The notes below the pieces were generated by a model that ran no database searches, was not told the origin of the DNA, and saw only the letters and a program-made list of their open reading frames with translations. The position numbers and the translations under genes are program-made. Of a stretch of DNA of 64,000 bases, positions 59,893 through 64,000 are shown in pieces; the stretch's first letter is position 1, and every line of letters starts with the position of its first letter. The stretch covers positions 4,408,501-4,472,500 of the forward strand of contig OY741284.1 of NCBI GenBank assembly GCA_963514095.1, given 5' to 3'. The stretch is from Eutrigla gurnardus (taxonomy: Eukaryota > Chordata > Actinopteri > Perciformes > Triglidae).

Positions 59893-61768
59893 TGCTCGCT
59901 GCAGAACCACAAAGGTGGCGCTGCACCAGAGTCAGCCCCGCCCAGCTGGTGCAGCCCCGCCCACCAGAGTCAGCCCAACCCCCGCCGACTTTTTTTTTTT
60001 TTTTTTTTTTTTTAACTTTATTGCAAATGAATCCCCGCCGACTTCTTTTCTTTTTAAAAAAAAACTTTATTGCAAATGAATCCCCGCGGACTTCTTTTCT
60101 TCTTTTTAAAACTTTATTGCAAATGAATGAATTTACAAGCAAATCGCGCAAATAATCATTTTCTATAATGTTTGGTTTTTATTGAAAATACTTTTAATGG
60201 TTAAAATAATAAACAAGGATTACACACAAACTAAGGGGGGGCGCCGCCTTAGTTTACATTAGTAAATTTAAGTGTTCACATACTAAAAATATTAATATTC
60301 GTACCAGCAAAAAGATGAATGCCCCTGTCCCCTCCCTGATGGATATCATATGTCCTCGCAGGTTGCAGGTTATGATCTTTCCTTCCACGCTGTACAATAA
60401 CAACTCTGGTCATTACTTACAGTCACTCCGCACTTTACACATGACACACATTGCACATTCATTTCTAATTTTTGCTATTATCAACATTGACCATTGGTTG
60501 CATATACTTTTATGTAATACATTGAATAGTTTATTCTTTATATATTTTTTTATTCTCCATGTTCTCACTGTGTAATGCTGCTGCTGCACTGTAATGAATC
60601 ATCTTGGGATCAAGAAAGTAGGCTATCTCTTTTCTCGCAGGGCCGCTAACTTCATAAAAGACCTTAATCATCTGTCCCATGGCCTGTTTCCCCTTCTGTT
60701 GTCTGGAAAAAAACATAACCTCCCCTCAAGATACAGTAGACTGCTGAAACAGTTTCAGGCAATCAATATTATTATTGAACTAATAATAATAACTATATTT
60801 ATTATTTCTTTAGTATGCATTATTGATTAAATATCTCGGGATACCATTGTTTTGGTAACAGTATTACTTTGTGAATGAGAAATGACAAGTTATTTTGTAA
60901 TCTTGTATCTCGTAGCATTGAATAGCTGTATGGATTATGAGGATGTTTAGACAGACATACAGGTTAGGATAATTGCTGAATGGCCTGTAGGTGTGAAAAG
61001 GAGTGTGAATGTTTCTCTGTATATTCTTTGCTCTGTTATTGAATGGTGACTAGCCCAAGGTGTACCCTGCCTTTCTGAGTAAGTCTGCTGAGACATACTC
61101 CAGCCACGAGTGAGGATAAGTGATATTGAAGATGAATGAATGAATGAATGAATGAGAGTTTAAGATATACATCATTGATGATTTTATTTTACAAATACTG
61201 TTTTGCAGAAAGGGCAATGAAAGCCACTGCAACACTTGCTGCATTGCTGGAGGTCCTCAAGGGGATCCTGCCCTCTCCTAAGTATTGTCTGATGCATCTG
61301 TGCAGGTCAAACACACACAAGCACACGTTTTCAATAGGAAAAAAAGTTACTATAAGTTCTCATGATACATACACTGAGCACATTTTAATTTAATTTAATT
61401 TTTTTTAGTGCTAATCAAGTGCACTGGGAAAGTCTACCACACTACCTACCGTAATTACCGAGTGTAATTACCGCAGAATTTACCGCACATTGCAAGATAA
61501 ACGTTTAAAAAATAACCTCATGGTTATGTCAACATAATGACATATGTCTTGGAAAACACTTTAAACACTTAATAATTATGTTTATGTTACGTTGGGTTAC
61601 TTACAGCCGTCAATCACTTCCTTACAGCTCTTAAATCCAGAGAGTACTACCACTTGCCTCCACTTGGGGCAGGCTAACTGTGGAAGTATATCAATGGGCG
61701 GGGCTGCACCAACTGGGCGGGGCTGACTCTGGAGCAGCTCCACCTTTGTGTTCTGCAGCGAGCAGCCT
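59893..61768. mobile_element. Pair of inverted GC-rich repeats bounding about 1.9 kb
   Basis: TGCTCGCTGCAGAACCACAA ... AGTCAGCCCCGCCCAG (59893-59966) is matched in inverted orientation by 61695-61768 (GGGCGGGGCTGCACCAACTG ... CTGCAGCGAGCAG). A 3-copy array of ACTTTATTGCAAATGAAT (about 59985-60130) and a poly-T tract (59991-60013) follow the left arm. No coding capacity in between. Confidence 0.55.
60945..61156 (+). mobile_element. Diverged RTE/Rex3-like LINE tail with (GAAT)n end
   Basis: GGCCTGTAGGTGTGAAAAGG, CCCAAGGTGTACCCTGCCTT, ACTCCAGCCACGAGTGAGGA then (ATGA)n at 61131-61154; an older copy of the tail at 54070. Confidence 0.7.
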
Positions 61769-61799
61769 CTCACTTGGTCCACCTCTGTGTGAGTGTGGA

Positions 61800-63690
61800 T
61801 ATCCCCAAACCTCTGCAAATAAAACCAAAGTGTCCACTAACTTATTACACTTTTAATACCCATATTTCCTCATCTCTGCTCAGTCATGGCGGTCCTTGGT
61901 CATGGTGCTCTGTCATGTTGCATTTGGGGTTTATTGGTACAATGTTATCTTCTTTATTGTATATTCCCACATAGTTTCAGTGCTTTTTTGTTGGTTTTAT
62001 ATGCTTCGCCCTGTGATCCATCATTGCACTGCACTCTATGTGTGCTCCTTGCTTATGAATCTAGACGTTATTATTGGAATTCATGAATGTCAGATTTACT
62101 GTACTTTTTCTTCTGCACAGAACGATTAATACAGCTGATTTATTCCTGAGTTTTCTTCAGATCTGACACGTCGTGGAGCATCTTGTACTTTTATAGAAGC
62201 AACATCCATGTGTGTTTGTGTGTTTGGAGTAACAGAACAACAACCGAAGAGCAGCGTCGCCCCCTCCTCCTTTCTGTTTTAATATCTCTTATGGAAAACA
62301 CATCACAATGATTCATTATCGTTCCACGAGCCACGATGGACCTGCACATGTTATTCCTACATAAGACCTAAGTTCACTGTTTAATTCATCCTGTGCAGAT
62401 TTCATAAAAAGTATGCAGTCTTAAACGTCCCATATTTCATAATCCTCCCAATACATTTGTGTACGTACATTTATCAGAATATGATGACAACACTTCAAAT
62501 AAAAACAAACATCTGAACATCTGTGTGGTGTTTAGGACATTTTATGAGTTCTGAATGAGTTTTTAAGGAAAATAAATACAACTAGCTTTGTTGTTGCTCT
62601 TCATCATGTTCTAAGTGTGCTGACGTTTATTGATCTTAGCTGGATATTGATTAGATAAAAATAGTTTATTCATACTGAAATGTTTGGTCAAGTTTGAAGT
62701 CGTGTTACTTTCTAGAAAGCTGGTTTAAGCGTTTATGTTTTTGATATTTCTGTCCATTTATTCTTACTATTACAACAGTTTATGCTTTAAGCTGTTTTAC
62801 CATTTATGCACCCGTTAGCAAGTTTAACAATTTATCCATCAGGTCACTTTTAGACATCTATTTCAACCATTTATACTTCACTATTTCAACTGTGTATCTA
62901 TTATTTCTACTAACTGTTTCAACTTTTTATCCATTATTATGATTAGAAATCTATGTCAACGATTTAACCATGACATGTAGATGACTGTTCAGACCCACAA
63001 ACAGGTGTTGGATAGGATTCATCCATTAGTGAAAGCAGCGTCATGGTGGCCTGGAGCCAATCAGCTGACTCACTATGTAGATTTATTTTTGGAAGTCATT
63101 TTTTCCAAATAGACGTCCTCAGCAAACTCTCAACGGTATTTTAGGAAGAGTTTCTGAGACATGAGTTATGACTTACTGATCTGCATCCAAGCTGAAAACG
63201 AGTTTCATCACTAAAGTCGATGAAGGAGGTTCCTTTTAGCGCCCACACAGGATGCAGCAGCTCGGACCACGACAGTCTGATCAGATTATGTCGGCATCTT
63301 TCCAGTGGACTGTTTCTAGTCCTGTCAGATCAGGTTCAGTCTGCAGCCTGTTGTGAACCACATCTGATTGCTATTTATTGCCTCGTGGTCTGATTCTTCC
63401 ACCGATATGGAAACTGATACACCAGGCTGACATTTGCTGCTCATTACAATTTGCATATGGTTCTGTCCTTTTGATGATTGTTGGACAGCAGACATTTTGT
63501 CCTGTTATAGATGTTATGAATGGAGCAACGGCATCATTAATGAGTGTGATCAATCCCCCCCCCCCTTCCCAGTAGAAGATGGTTTGATGTCCTGTCACAG
63601 TGTCAAAAATACATGACGATATACAAGAACATGAAAATACATTATGAGAATATGAGAAAAAAAACATGAAATGTGTCTGTTTTGGAATGC
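61800..63690. other. Gene-free stretch upstream of the right-edge promoter
   Basis: Between 62700 and 62960 phrases such as TTTCAACTNTTTATCCATTA repeat loosely, a decayed low-complexity array. A C homopolymer of about 11 is at 63557-63567. No exon seen. Confidence 0.35.
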
Positions 63691-63694
63691 CCAA

Positions 63695-64000
63695 GCACAC
63701 GCGCGCACACACGCAAGAACGCACGCGCGTCACTCATTGTCGTGGAAACAGAATAAAATTGAACAATGACGGTCAGAGCTGGTATAAAAGAGCTGTCGGC
63801 CATTTTGCGTTCTCTTTTCGCACTTGATCTTGACACGACTTGGTGAAACCGTAGAGTGGACCCAAACAGTAGAGAGTTTCAAGCAAAAGACCCCAAAACA
63901 GCAGAGAGTTTTACACCGCCGAAGAAGAAGGACCTGAAGACGTCTTTATTCGGAAACCAGAGGATCGTAGACAGCGACTGCGGGGAAGAAGAGGCCGACG
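63695..64000 (+). promoter_or_regulatory. TATA-box promoter and probable 5' UTR of a gene beyond the window
   Basis: TATAAAA at 63783-63789 is followed by CGGCCATTTTGCG, a likely start region about 25-35 bp downstream. From about 63846 one plus frame is open to the window end (…FTPPKKKDLKTSL…) but has no ATG, so it is probably 5' UTR or an upstream part of the coding exon. An alternating CA/CG tract that could adopt Z-DNA is at 63694-63732. The gene is not identifiable from this part. Confidence 0.5.

Noticed and set aside
59853..60155. 100-codon frame with poly-Phe
   Set aside because: Driven by the poly-T tract and the three-copy TTTATTGCAAATGAAT repeat.

Overview
The window is nuclear DNA from a ray-finned (probably percomorph) fish. 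The evidence is spliced genes with GT-AG introns, fish-type LINEs (L2-like and RTE/Rex3-like), hAT, PIF/Harbinger, TTAA-target and Tc1/IS630-like transposons, long CA microsatellites, and immune genes that join a PYRIN domain to fish TRIM-type PRY-SPRY (B30.2) domains. Most of the sequence is repeats. I can support three protein-coding host genes and part of a promoter at the right edge.

Layout. 1-15 kb is gene-poor: a LINE fragment, several interspersed repeats, a 30-bp minisatellite, and a 3.65-kb element (9989-13635) with inverted ends. That element carries a 56-bp tandem array and an unusual series of tRNA-like modules on both strands. 15.07-19.19 kb is a DNA transposon with recognisable inverted ends and a 396-codon transposase-like exon. 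20.3-26.6 kb holds a hAT remnant with a perfect 8-bp target duplication, a TTAA-flanked element, a tRNA-type SINE, and a Harbinger transposon into which an L2-type LINE has inserted.

27.6-40.65 kb is the most interesting part: two plus-strand genes, each starting with a 274-nt PYRIN-domain exon that ends in phase 1. The first (457 aa) splices into one exon coding a TRIM-type coiled coil plus one PRY-SPRY, an architecture close to mammalian pyrin/TRIM20. The second (701 aa) has no coiled coil and splices into one exon coding three tandem PRY-SPRY domains. An interferon-response-like site followed by a possible 5' noncoding exon lies about 6 kb upstream of the first gene. I infer innate immune sensors or inflammasome adaptors.

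43.69-57.42 kb is a complete minus-strand fbxo15 gene. I could place ten exons with consistent splice phases, giving 527 aa. Its introns are packed with mobile elements, including a 1345-bp tandem duplication next to exon 4 and a roughly 190-bp CA run beside exon 9.

57.5-63.7 kb is again repeats: Tc1/IS630-like remnants, a pair of GC-rich inverted repeats about 1.8 kb apart, and LINE tails. A TATA-box promoter with probable 5' UTR begins at about 63.78 kb; its gene continues past the window.
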